Positions 1 through 7,360 of a DNA stretch of 14,914 nt are shown here, piece by piece. The notes under the pieces were generated by a model. That model saw nothing but the letters and a program-made list of their open reading frames with translations, did no database searches and was not told where the DNA came from. Origin of the DNA: Candidatus Scatosoma pullistercoris (lineage in GTDB: Bacteria > Bacillota > Clostridia > Christensenellales > Borkfalkiaceae); assembly GCA_018714725.1 (NCBI GenBank), contig DVMZ01000156.1, forward strand, positions 1-14,914, in the 5' to 3' direction. The translations under genes were made by a program, and so were the position numbers. The stretch's first letter is position 1. Each line of letters begins with the position of its first letter.

Positions 1-9
1 TATCAGTTT

Positions 10-48
10 TGTCAATTTATTTTATCACATTTCCGTTTCTCTTGTCAA
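10..48 (-). promoter_or_regulatory. Leftward sigma-A-like promoter for a gene outside the window
   Basis: Read on the minus strand, TTGACA (48-43) is followed after an 18-bp spacer by TAAAAT (24-19), a perfect -35 and a 5/6 -10. A second TTGACA lies at 15-10, so a further start may exist whose -10 would fall off the left edge. No open frame reads out of this stretch inside the window, so the promoter must serve a leftward gene beyond position 1. The rest of 1-118 is AT-rich and non-coding. It sits immediately downstream of the HAD gene, where a terminator would be expected, but only a weak 6-bp stem (92-97 with 112-117) is visible and it has no U-tract. Confidence 0.55.
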
Positions 49-118
49 TACCTTCCCGAAATTTTCCCGCAAGATTTTGCATATTTTTACACGGACGGGA
101 AATTTTTCAAGCGTCCGG

Positions 119-757
119 TCAACGGCAGATTTCCTCCGGGCGATCGACCAGCCGGGTAGCGCCGTTGGCCAGAAGAAACTCCCGCGTTTTGAACCCCCAG
201 GTCACCGATATACAAGGCAGTCCGGCATTTTTTGCCGTCTGAATATCCACCTCGGAATCCCCGACATAAACCGCCCCCGTACCGTCTTCCCCAAGCCGTC
301 CGAGCACGGAATACACCAGATCGGGCGCGGGCTTTTTGCGGATTCCCGCCCCTTCGTTCTCCCCTGCCGCCGCCTGCACCAGTCCTTTGAAAAAGCGCCC
401 GGTAAGCTCCTGTACGGCAAAATCCGCTTTATTGGAGACAATGCCGGCCTTTCCGCCCCGGCGGACGATTTCGCGCAGCATGTCCTCCACGCCCGGATAA
501 GGCCGGGTATGGTCGAAACAATGCGCCGCATAATAAGTTCTGAATTCGGAAAAAATCTCTTCGAGATACGGGGTGCCGGCGGGCGCCGCGCGCTCAATCA
601 GCAGCCGTATCCCGTTGCCGACAAACCCTTTCACCTCTTCCCTGGTACGCGCGGGACAGCCATAGGCGGCAAGAGCGGCATTGGTTGCCGCCGTGAGGTC
701 GGACAAAGTGTCCAGCAACGTTCCGTCCAGATCAAACAAATATACCTGATAACGCAC
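119..757 (-). CDS. HAD-superfamily phosphatase, phosphoglycolate-phosphatase (Gph/PpaX-like) type
   Basis: This 212-residue protein is a complete haloacid-dehalogenase phosphatase, normal in length for the Gph/PpaX group. Motif I is DLDGTLLDT, with the nucleophile Asp9 and the acid/base Asp11. Motif II is SNK (108-110), motif III is KKPAP with Lys141/142, and motif IV is GDSEVD with the Mg-binding Asp167 and Asp171. Residues 15-85 form the helical cap that selects the substrate. The family hydrolyses small phosphomonoesters such as 2-phosphoglycolate or pyrophosphate; which one is not visible here. The start is GTG, placed directly before the hydrophobic strand that carries motif I. It is preceded by a purine run (GGGGGAACAGAAC) as ribosome binding site. 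The gene is the last of the radC-kinase-regulator operon, 17 nt after the regulator stop. Its link to the two-component system is positional only. Confidence 0.9.
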   Translation of the reverse strand: MRYQVYLFDLDGTLLDTLSDLTAATNAALAAYGCPARTREEVKGFVGNGIRLLIERAAPAGTPYLEEIFSEFRTYYAAHCFDHTRPYPGVEDMLREIVRRGGKAGIVSNKADFAVQELTGRFFKGLVQAAAGENEGAGIRKKPAPDLVYSVLGRLGEDGTGAVYVGDSEVDIQTAKNAGLPCISVTWGFKTREFLLANGATRLVDRPEEICR

Positions 758-774
758 GTTCTGTTCCCCCGGGG

Positions 775-1422
775 TCAGAGCACCGCTTTGATCGCCGCGG
801 CCGCCCCCGCCCGGTTCTCGCTGCCCGTCTTGATATAAATGGCGGAAATATAATTGCGCGTCGTCCCTTCGGAAATTTTCAGCGCGGAGGAAATCTGACG
901 GTTGGTAAACCCTTCATACAGCATGAGCGCAATCTCCACTTCGCGGTCGGAAAGTCCGAATGCGCGTTTGATGCGGATTTCACGGTCATTGGTCACCGTT
1001 TTGGCGGCGTCCGCAATCCGCTTCGCGATCTTCGCCGGCAGAATGGTGTCGCCCGCATAGGCATTTTTCACCGCGTCGATGAGCGCCGTACTGCCGATGT
1101 CTTTGAGCAGATAGCCGCTGGCGCCGTTGTTGATGGCGTTCAGAATATAATCGCTGTCGTCGAACGTCGTAAGAATCACCACTTTGACGTCCGGATATTT
1201 CGATTTGATGCTCTGCGTCGCCACCACTCCGTTCATGTTGGGCATGCGGATGTCCATAAGCACCACGTCGGGAAGATTGTCTTCCATTTTTTTGAGCGCG
1301 TCGAAGCCGTCAAACGCCACCCCGACCACTTCAAGCTCCGGATCCGTTTCCAGTACGCTCCGGATTCCCTCCGCCAGAATCACCTGATCGTCCGCAATCA
1401 TCACTTTGATCTTTCTGTCCAT
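775..1422 (-). CDS. NarL/LuxR-family response regulator
   Basis: This 215-residue two-component regulator has a receiver domain at residues 4-120 and a LuxR-type helix-turn-helix at about 158-215. The receiver shows the acidic pair Asp11/Asp12, the phospho-acceptor Asp57 in LMDIRMP, the switch Thr85/Thr86 and the conserved Lys107 in LLKD. The HTH contains LSDREVEIA and the recognition-helix segment SEGTTRNYIS. The frame is open upstream to 1509. I chose ATG at 1422 because it has AAGGA 7 nt upstream and because the receiver begins immediately after it. The partner is the histidine kinase directly upstream, separated by 90 nt in the same operon. Family knowledge says phosphorylation promotes dimerisation and DNA binding. 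The regulon and stimulus cannot be read from the sequence, though LiaR/DesR-like regulators of envelope stress have the same layout. Confidence 0.93.
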   Translation of the reverse strand: MDRKIKVMIADDQVILAEGIRSVLETDPELEVVGVAFDGFDALKKMEDNLPDVVLMDIRMPNMNGVVATQSIKSKYPDVKVVILTTFDDSDYILNAINNGASGYLLKDIGSTALIDAVKNAYAGDTILPAKIAKRIADAAKTVTNDREIRIKRAFGLSDREVEIALMLYEGFTNRQISSALKISEGTTRNYISAIYIKTGSENRAGAAAAIKAVL

Positions 1423-1512
1423 AACTGTTTCCTTTTTTATTGCTCTGCCGCTCCGCCGGGGCGTATTTCCTTTATTTGCGTTATATTCTGCCCGCATCGG
1501 ACGCAACAAACG

Positions 1513-2922
1513 CTATTTCTCCCCGCCGGAGGCCGTCCTGCCGTCGGAAGGAAGCGTAAGATGAATTTCAAACCCTTCGTCCGGTTCGGAGACAAACCAG
1601 ATTTCGCCGCCGAGTGCCTCGGCGCGCCCCGACATTCCCGAAAGCCCGAAGCCCTCTTTCAGCTCGTTGATATCGACGCCCGAACCGTTGTCCGAAAGCA
1701 AGAACCGGATTTTCCCCTCCGATTCTTTCAGCTCGAACCAGAACGCCGTCGCGCCGCCGTGACGGAGCCCGTTGGAAATTCCCTCTTTCAGCGCATTGCA
1801 CAAAAAGCGGTATTTCGCGTCCGAGACGGAAATTTCGTCGATCTCCGAACGGATGCGGATTCCCGTGCCGTCGGAAGACTCGTTGAGGATACTCTGAAGA
1901 GCGCTCTTCAACGTGCTTTTTTCGGAAATCCCGGAGAGAAGATGAACGCTTTCCCGAAGTTCTTCCAATGCGTGTTTCGCCTGCAAATTGGCGGCGATGA
2001 TCTTGCTTTTCGCCTCTTCCGGGCGGGAATCGACGATGAGTTTCGCCGCTTCCGTCTGCATAATCACCGTCGTGATCGAATGCCCCGCCGTATCGTGAAT
2101 ATCCCGCGCAATGCGCTGGCGTTCTTCCAGCGCCGTCACTTCGGCGAGATTGTCATAGGCTTTCTGCAATTCCGCCTTGCTCTCGTCCAGTTCTTTCAGC
2201 GCCTTGGTCAGCCGGAGATACTGCCGGTAAAACCGCACGGAAAAATTGACCAGGAGAAAATGCACCGCCATGATGATGAGATCGCCGAACGACTGCGTAA
2301 TGGTCGCCAGAAAAGACAGCGCGCCCGTAGGGCGGAAAAACGACGCCACCCCCAGCGTGAACATATACACCAGCATACACACCGCGCAAAGAATCGCGGA
2401 CGGCAGCATCTTTTCCGAACTGATGTAAAACTCTGTCAGAATGATGAGATACAGCGCACACAGATAAGTGCTGCCCGTCACGGCGGTGAGAATGAATACC
2501 GCGACAAAATCGACGACGTAACAATAAATTTTATTGCGGAACCCGCGCACGGCGAACAGTTTCACCGCCTCCGACACGGAAAGCACCACTTCGATTCCCA
2601 GCGTGGCCGCAAGCGCCGCCCAGCGGTTCTGCCGGAAGGCGGGCGGCAACATCTGCAAAAACACCAGCAATTCGGTGAGTACGAGCAATATAAACAACAA
2701 GCGTTTCCCGAACCGGAGAAATTCCCTCTCCACCCGGAAATCAGGCTTTTCAAAAATATGCATCCACCGGAAACGGTGCCTTTTCGCATTTTTGCCGCCG
2801 TTCCCCGCTTTTCCGGCTTTCTCCGTTTTTTCTGCTTTTTCGGAAGTCCGGTCCTCCCGTCCCCCCGGGGATGTTTCCGCTTTCCCTGAAAAAGACGGCG
2901 CCTCTCGTTTCATTTCCGGCAT
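1513..2922 (-). CDS. Membrane sensor histidine kinase, NarL-type (HisKA_3/HATPase)
   Basis: This 469-residue kinase is the cognate sensor of the regulator that follows. Residues 1-50 are an unusual hydrophilic tail rich in Lys, Glu, Ala and Gly. Five to six hydrophobic segments lie between about 75 and 228, with little extracytoplasmic loop, so it probably senses the membrane or an intramembrane signal. A coiled coil (about 232-268) leads to the HisKA_3 motif ERQRIARDIHD with phospho-acceptor His276. The ATPase domain shows Asn384 in EGISNGLRHGG (N box), DNGSG at 411-415 (G1) and GFGLSGM at 424-430 (G2). The ATG at 2922 has a strong GGGGAGG site 5 nt upstream and lies one base after the radC stop, so translation is probably coupled. 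ATG at 2763 (Met54) would remove the charged tail but lacks that support. The ligand is unknown. Confidence 0.93.
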   Translation of the reverse strand: MPEMKREAPSFSGKAETSPGGREDRTSEKAEKTEKAGKAGNGGKNAKRHRFRWMHIFEKPDFRVEREFLRFGKRLLFILLVLTELLVFLQMLPPAFRQNRWAALAATLGIEVVLSVSEAVKLFAVRGFRNKIYCYVVDFVAVFILTAVTGSTYLCALYLIILTEFYISSEKMLPSAILCAVCMLVYMFTLGVASFFRPTGALSFLATITQSFGDLIIMAVHFLLVNFSVRFYRQYLRLTKALKELDESKAELQKAYDNLAEVTALEERQRIARDIHDTAGHSITTVIMQTEAAKLIVDSRPEEAKSKIIAANLQAKHALEELRESVHLLSGISEKSTLKSALQSILNESSDGTGIRIRSEIDEISVSDAKYRFLCNALKEGISNGLRHGGATAFWFELKESEGKIRFLLSDNGSGVDINELKEGFGLSGMSGRAEALGGEIWFVSEPDEGFEIHLTLPSDGRTASGGEK

Positions 2923-2923
2923 C

Positions 2924-3643
2924 TCAGCCTCCCCGTCCCGACAAAATATTGCCGATGGAAAAATCCTTGCTGATCTCCCGCATCCTGCCGCTGCGATAAT
3001 AGCTGTAAATGCCCACCGGCGAATAAATATAATGATCGCAGAAAAGGACGTTATGAATGCTGCAGATCAGCTGAAACTGCCGGGTGGTGGTATCGTCCGC
3101 TCCCGAAGGAAGACAGGAACCTTTCAGATGATTGTGTACCGCAATGACGCCGTAGGGCTTGCGGTCGGACACAAGAAGCTCGGTGAGATGATCGGGTTTG
3201 ACGACCACCTGCCGGGTACTGCCCGAAGTAAAGCGCTTGCAGAAAGTAATGCGCTGATGTTCGTCCAGAAAATAGAAATCCAGCACTTCTTTTTCGAGCG
3301 GCGCATATTTTTCCGAAAGAAAGGTCAGAAAGGTATCCGGCTCAAATTTTTCGGGAAAAGCGCGTTCGCCCGTCTCATAATACGCCTCGTAAAATTTGCC
3401 GATACAACGGAGGTACGCGGCGACGCTGCCGCCGATGCCGTCCACCGATTCCAGCTCCTTCACGGATGCCGAAAAGACGCCGCGCACAGAGCCGAACGCC
3501 GCCAGCAGACGGTGCGCGAGGTCGTTGGTGTTCCGGCGCGGAATCGCATTAAACAGGAGAATTTCCAGGAGCTCGTGCTCGCACAGACTGCCCGAATCGA
3601 GTTTTTCTATGATCCTTTGACGGTGCCCGTCGTGTCCGGCCAT
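2924..3643 (-). CDS. RadC-family JAMM/MPN-domain protein
   Basis: This 239-residue protein has an N-terminal helical and helix-hairpin-helix region (ESVDGIGG near residues 65-72) and a C-terminal JAMM domain. The metalloprotease-like signature is intact: His170-x-His172, seven residues, Ser180-x-x-Asp183, within HNHLKGSCLPSGADD. The usual RadC version is HNHPSGDPTPS, so the segment between the His pair and the Ser is divergent. Despite the name, RadC proteins are not established DNA-repair enzymes; the fold suggests a zinc-dependent peptidase or nuclease-associated role that remains unproven. The frame is open to 3682, but ATG at 3643 is preferred because AAGGAGG stands 8 nt upstream. It is the first gene of the operon, 85 nt downstream of a strong promoter, and its stop is one base from the kinase start. 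RadC heading a two-component operon is unusual. Confidence 0.88.
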   Translation of the reverse strand: MAGHDGHRQRIIEKLDSGSLCEHELLEILLFNAIPRRNTNDLAHRLLAAFGSVRGVFSASVKELESVDGIGGSVAAYLRCIGKFYEAYYETGERAFPEKFEPDTFLTFLSEKYAPLEKEVLDFYFLDEHQRITFCKRFTSGSTRQVVVKPDHLTELLVSDRKPYGVIAVHNHLKGSCLPSGADDTTTRQFQLICSIHNVLFCDHYIYSPVGIYSYYRSGRMREISKDFSIGNILSGRGG

Positions 3644-3727
3644 ACGCCCTTCCTCCTTTCGCCGATCCCCCCGATCCCGCACCGGCGACTCCTCGCCGCG
3701 CGGTTTTTACGGCAGTTTCATAATGTT

Positions 3728-3756
3728 ATTGTAACATACTTGTACCAAAAAGTCAA
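3728..3756 (-). promoter_or_regulatory. Promoter of the radC-kinase-regulator-HAD operon
   Basis: On the minus strand TTGACT (3756-3751), a 17-bp spacer and TACAAT (3733-3728) are present. The -10 is preceded by TG at the extended position (TGTTACAAT). The expected transcript start near 3721 gives a leader of about 78 nt to the radC ATG at 3643, with a strong ribosome binding site at its end. Confidence 0.78.
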
Positions 3757-3827
3757 AGCCAAACGGCCCCGCCCGACAATGCGTTAAAAATATTTTCCGC
3801 TTTTCTGCTGCCGTCGGTCCTTTTTGG

Positions 3828-3856
3828 TTTACTATCCCCGCAGAAACGGGTATAAT
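3828..3856 (+). promoter_or_regulatory. Promoter of the M20 dipeptidase gene
   Basis: TTTACT (3828-3833), a 17-bp spacer and a perfect TATAAT (3851-3856) form a sigma-A-like promoter. The start is expected near 3863, giving a leader of about 37 nt with AAAGGA at 3885-3890 before the ATG at 3900. It diverges from the radC promoter, with about 70 bp between the two -35 elements. Confidence 0.72.
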
Positions 3857-3899
3857 AATGCTATAAGAATTTAATTATCATACCAAAGGAATACTTATT

Positions 3900-5234
3900 A
3901 TGACACATGTAATGGAAAACTATTTCAACGATATCGTCGACTCGATCTGCCGGGCGGTGAAATTCGATTCTTCCCTCAGACCCGCCGTCGAAGACTGTCC
4001 GTTCGGAAAGGAAACGGCAGACTGCCTGCATTATTTCCTCTCCCTCGCGGAAGAAATGGGTTTTGAAACACACAACTACGACAATTATGCGGGAGAAGTC
4101 GTGTTCGGCGAAGGAGAAGAACTGGCAATTCTCGCGCACATCGACGTCGTGCCCGCAGGCGACGGGTGGAGATTTCCGCCCTTCGCGGCCGTCATCAACG
4201 ACGAACTTTCCGCCGGCGGCGTACCCGGCGTTAAAATCTGGGGCCGCGGCACCATGGACGACAAAGGCCCCGCCGTCGCCGTGCTGTATTGCTTGAAAGC
4301 GCTCAAAGACGAGGGATTCCGGCCCAACCGGAAAATCAAACTCATCATCGGCTGCAACGAAGAAAACGGCTGGGCATGCCTCGACCATTACAACAAAGTG
4401 GCGCATATGCCCGAAGAAGGATTCTCGCCCGACGCCTCTTTCCCCGCCATTTACGCCGAAAAGGGCATTCTTCATTTTTCCGCGGCCTTTCCCGTCTCCG
4501 AGGCCCCCTTCCTCGCCCTGAGCGCCGGCAACGCGGTGAATATGGTCTGCGACCACGCCTCCGCCGTGCTCACGCCCGATTCTGTAAAACGGCTGAAATC
4601 TTATCGGAACGATTTCCCCGGCACTGAATTTTCGTTTGACGAAAACACCTCGATTTTGACCGTCCGGGGAAAATCGGCGCACGGTTCCACTCCGGAAGCG
4701 GGGGCCAACGCGCTGGGCGCAATGCTGAAATTTTTCGCGGACTTCCATCCCGACTGCCGGAAAGCCTACGATCTGCTCTTTGCGGACGTCCTCGGCCTCC
4801 GCGGAATTTCCGACGAAACGGGCAATCTCACGATGTCTCCCGACGTCGCAAAATTCGAAAACGGGATTCTCACGATCACGACGGACATCCGTTTCCCCGC
4901 AACGCACAAAAAGGAAGAAATCACGGGCGCGCTCACCCGCGCGGGGGTGAATTTTTCCGTCGTCCACGAACAGGCTCCGCTTTATAACGACCCGAACGGC
5001 AGGCTGATCTCCACGCTTATGCGCGTTTATAACAAAGCGACGGGCAAAAACGAAAAGGCGATTGCCATCGGCGGAGGCACTTATGCGCGCGCCCTGAAAT
5101 GCGGCTGCGGATTCGGTCCCGAGCTCGAGGACGAAGAAGCGACGATTCACCAGCCAAACGAGTATATCACCTTCGATCGAATCCGCATGATGAGCGAAAT
5201 TTATTACGACGCCATCCGGGAACTGACCCGCTGA
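3900..5234 (+). CDS. M20-family metallodipeptidase, PepV-like
   Basis: This 444-residue cytoplasmic zinc peptidase is a full-length PepV-type member of family M20. The metal and catalytic residues are all visible: His80 and the adjacent catalytic Asp82 in AHIDVVPAGDGW, the bridging Asp120 in GRGTMDDKGP, catalytic Glu154 and metal-binding Glu155 in GCNEENG, Asp178 in SPDASFP, and His417 in ATIHQPNEY. The inserted lid/dimer-like domain occupies about 185-375 and carries GKSAHGSTPEAG with His261. Family members cleave unmodified dipeptides and some beta-Ala or D-amino-acid dipeptides, releasing amino acids after oligopeptide uptake. There is no signal peptide. ATG at 3900 has AAAGGA about 9 nt upstream; ATG at 3912 is a possible alternative. 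The gene appears monocistronic, with its own promoter and downstream hairpins. Confidence 0.94.
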   Translation: MTHVMENYFNDIVDSICRAVKFDSSLRPAVEDCPFGKETADCLHYFLSLAEEMGFETHNYDNYAGEVVFGEGEELAILAHIDVVPAGDGWRFPPFAAVINDELSAGGVPGVKIWGRGTMDDKGPAVAVLYCLKALKDEGFRPNRKIKLIIGCNEENGWACLDHYNKVAHMPEEGFSPDASFPAIYAEKGILHFSAAFPVSEAPFLALSAGNAVNMVCDHASAVLTPDSVKRLKSYRNDFPGTEFSFDENTSILTVRGKSAHGSTPEAGANALGAMLKFFADFHPDCRKAYDLLFADVLGLRGISDETGNLTMSPDVAKFENGILTITTDIRFPATHKKEEITGALTRAGVNFSVVHEQAPLYNDPNGRLISTLMRVYNKATGKNEKAIAIGGGTYARALKCGCGFGPELEDEEATIHQPNEYITFDRIRMMSEIYYDAIRELTR

Positions 5235-5340
5235 CAAGAGCCGGAATCCGCCCTTCCCGAAAATCCTCTCCTTTCAGCCGGTTTCTCCGGATTTTTGCGA
5301 GAGGAGCTTTATTGAAACCTATTTTTTTGATTGCTTTTCG

Positions 5341-5367
5341 CTCTCCCGGTCCTTCCGGGAGAGTTTT
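5341..5367 (+). terminator. Probable intrinsic terminator of the M20 gene
   Basis: A perfect 9-bp stem, CTCTCCCGG (5341-5349) with CCGGGAGAG (5355-5363), closes a 5-nt loop and is followed by TTTT and a pyrimidine-rich run. It lies 107 nt after the dipeptidase stop. The U-tract is short, so termination may be partial and backed up by the larger palindrome at 5421. Confidence 0.55.
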
Positions 5368-5420
5368 CCCTCTTCCGCAACGCCGATGCAATCAAGGCGA
5401 TAAAAATGAACCCGACTAAC

Positions 5421-5461
5421 AAATATGCAGCCGACAGGCAAAGCCTGTCGGCTGCATATTT
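5421..5461. repeat. Perfect 19-bp inverted repeat, probable bidirectional terminator
   Basis: The arms 5421-5439 and 5443-5461 are perfectly complementary around the 3-nt spacer AAA. The arm ends are AT-rich (AAATATGC / GCATATTT), so an RNA read rightwards ends its stem in AUAUUUU, and the leftward RNA ends in AUAUUUG. It sits between two convergent units, the dipeptidase and the flavoprotein operon, which suits a shared terminator. The length and perfection of the stem are greater than a terminator needs, so a repeat-type element remains possible. Confidence 0.6.
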
Positions 5462-5731
5462 TAGTGAGAGAATATGAAAAAAGTTTTATGTATGATCTTA
5501 CAAATAAATAAAGCCTACTTCAAGCCCATCCGTCTTGGATATTTTCAATGTAATCATACAATGATTTTATGTTGACTTTGTGAAATATTTGTGTGTAAAT
5601 TGTGAAATATAAAACTTTTGCACAAAAATATGTCGGCTTTTTTGTAAAGGATGACCTGTTCGGCGCCAAAATCCCGCGAATTTTGATACAATCGGATATA
5701 CGGCTTCCGATACAATTGAATCTGCGTCCGA
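5462..5731. other. AT-rich non-coding stretch between convergent operons
   Basis: This is about 270 bp without a supportable gene, clearly more AT-rich than its surroundings. It contains two copies of TGTGAAATAT (5579-5588 and 5601-5610) spaced 22 bp apart. A TTGACT at 5572-5577 has a poor -10 (TAAATT) after 18 bp. TGTCGGCT followed by six T occurs at 5631-5643, repeating eight bases of the adjacent palindrome. Small open frames of 63-73 codons on the minus strand and a 33-codon frame at 5474 have no domain, no recognisable family and no good ribosome binding site. The segment could be a decayed small element, a small RNA region, or plain spacer. Confidence 0.4.
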
Positions 5732-7303
5732 TCAGGCGCATTCATCCTTCATGATACGGGCAAAAATCGCTTCGGCCGTCCGAAAGCCGTCGGCGGCGGA
5801 AGAAGTGATTCCCCCCGCATACCCCGCCCCCTCGCCGGACGGGTAGAGTCCGACAACCGAGACGGACTGCATATCCGCTCCGCGCTCGATCCTCACGGGA
5901 GCGCTCGTTCTCGATTCCACGGCCGTGAGCACGGCGTCCGGGCAAGCAAACCCTTTCAGCCGCCTGTCCATGTCACAGAGCGCCGCTTTCAGCGCCGAAG
6001 TGAGAAATTCGGGAAAGACCGAACGCAGATTTGCAAAGACGGGCGAAATGGGATAAGTGGGCATTACGGAACGAAAAGCACCGCTCTCCCGATCGCACAG
6101 GAAATCCCCGACCAGTTGCACGGGGGCGGCATAAGTCCCCCCGCCTGCCGCAAAGGCCGCTCGTTCCAGCCGGCGCTGAAACTCGACGCCCGCCAACGGG
6201 GAATCGCCCGAAAAATCGGCGCCCGTCACCTGAACCACCAGCGCGCTGTTGGCATTTACGCCGTCGCGCGCATAATTGCTCATGCCGTTGGTCACCACCC
6301 CGCCCGCTTCGCTGGCGGCAGGCATGACATATCCGCCCGGACACATGCAAAAGGTGAACGCCGCGCGCTCGGAGGCATGGGAAACGAGTTTATAGTCCGC
6401 CGCGGGCAACAGGGAATATTCTTTTCCGTACTGCGCGAGGCCGATCTCCGATTGCAGGTGCTCGATGCGCACCCCCACGGCAAAGTCCTTGCGGGAAATC
6501 GCCACGCCCCGGGAGAGCAGCATTTCAAACGTATCCCGTGCGCTGTGCCCGATCGCAAGCACAAGCGCCGATACTTCCACGCTCTCTTCGCCGTTCCCTC
6601 CTTCTCCGTTCCTCCGGCAGAGTTTCACGGCCGTCACTCTGCCGCCGCGGACGACAATATCGCTCAGACGGGTATTGAACAAAACCCTGCCCCCGTGATT
6701 CACGATATATTCGCGCATATTTCTGACTACACCGCGAAGATTGTCGCTGCCGATATGCGGTTTGTTCAGCCAGAGAATTTCTTCGGGCGCCCCGAATTCG
6801 ACAAACGTCTCCAACACTTCGCGGTTGAAAGAACCGTGGGTGCCCGTATTGAGCTTTCCGTCCGAAAAGGTGCCTGCGCCGCCTTCTCCGAACTGTATAT
6901 TCCCCTCCGGATCCAAAGGTCCGCCCGAAGAGAAAAGTTCAATTTTCCGAGCGCGCTCCTCCACACAGGGGCCGCGTTCGACCAATACGGGCCGGAGTCC
7001 GTGCCGAATCAGGCGGATAGCGCAAAACAGCCCCGCCGGACCGCTTCCCGCGATCAGAACGGGTTTTTCGGGAATCCGGTTTTGCGGAATCCGCGGCAGT
7101 TCCCCCGGCGATTTCCGCTCCGGACGATCGGACGCTTCGACGGTATAAACAAACCGGATATTGTTCTTATCCCGCGCGTCGAGAGATTTTTTCAGAATCC
7201 GGAAACAGGCCGGTTTTCCGTGCAATTTCTTTTCCGCGATACGGAGCAATTCCTCCTCGGACTGCCCGGGACGGAGCTTCAGATCCGTCAATATTTTCTT
7301 CAT
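5732..7303 (-). CDS. FAD-dependent dehydrogenase-like protein (COG2509 type)
   Basis: This 523-residue flavoprotein starts with a short alpha/beta domain (1-75) and then a Rossmann FAD-binding motif, VLIAGSGPAGLFCA at about 83-95, with the ribose-binding acidic residue Glu109 at the end of the second strand. The segment GEGGAGTFSDGKLNT (139-153) is typical of this uncharacterised family of NAD(P)/FAD-dependent oxidoreductases. The C-terminus carries YPSGEGAGYAGGITSSAADG, the second FAD contact. Its length matches the family. The physiological substrate is unknown; the family is widespread in anaerobes. It has no transmembrane segment. ATG at 7303 has AAGGA about 10 nt upstream. The gene follows the HI0933-like flavoprotein by 57 nt on the same strand and has no promoter of its own that I can see, so the two are probably co-transcribed. 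Confidence 0.88.
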   Translation of the reverse strand: MKKILTDLKLRPGQSEEELLRIAEKKLHGKPACFRILKKSLDARDKNNIRFVYTVEASDRPERKSPGELPRIPQNRIPEKPVLIAGSGPAGLFCAIRLIRHGLRPVLVERGPCVEERARKIELFSSGGPLDPEGNIQFGEGGAGTFSDGKLNTGTHGSFNREVLETFVEFGAPEEILWLNKPHIGSDNLRGVVRNMREYIVNHGGRVLFNTRLSDIVVRGGRVTAVKLCRRNGEGGNGEESVEVSALVLAIGHSARDTFEMLLSRGVAISRKDFAVGVRIEHLQSEIGLAQYGKEYSLLPAADYKLVSHASERAAFTFCMCPGGYVMPAASEAGGVVTNGMSNYARDGVNANSALVVQVTGADFSGDSPLAGVEFQRRLERAAFAAGGGTYAAPVQLVGDFLCDRESGAFRSVMPTYPISPVFANLRSVFPEFLTSALKAALCDMDRRLKGFACPDAVLTAVESRTSAPVRIERGADMQSVSVVGLYPSGEGAGYAGGITSSAADGFRTAEAIFARIMKDECA

Positions 7304-7360
7304 AACGATTTTTTCCTTTTCTCCGGCGGCAAAACAGCCAAAGCCGGGCCGTCAGACTTG

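Noticed and set aside
92..117. Weak stem CGGACG / CGTCCG after the HAD gene
   Set aside because: It has six base pairs with a 14-nt loop and no U-tract. It is not enough to call a terminator.
1561..2889. 442-codon open frame on the plus strand
   Set aside because: It is antisense to the histidine kinase, whose motifs are all intact. The translation is dominated by Arg, His and Phe and has no recognisable domain.
2534..3787. 417-codon open frame on the plus strand
   Set aside because: It overlaps parts of both the kinase and the RadC-type gene in antisense and runs through the operon promoter. It has no domain or ribosome binding site.
3861..5237. 458-codon open frame on the minus strand
   Set aside because: It mirrors the M20 dipeptidase gene, which has all catalytic residues and a promoter. 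It also continues past that gene's start.
5520..5745. Two small minus-strand frames of 63 and 73 codons, and a 33-codon plus-strand frame at 5474
   Set aside because: They overlap each other or lie in the AT-rich spacer, two of them running into the end of the flavoprotein gene. There is no family match I can recognise and no persuasive start signal.
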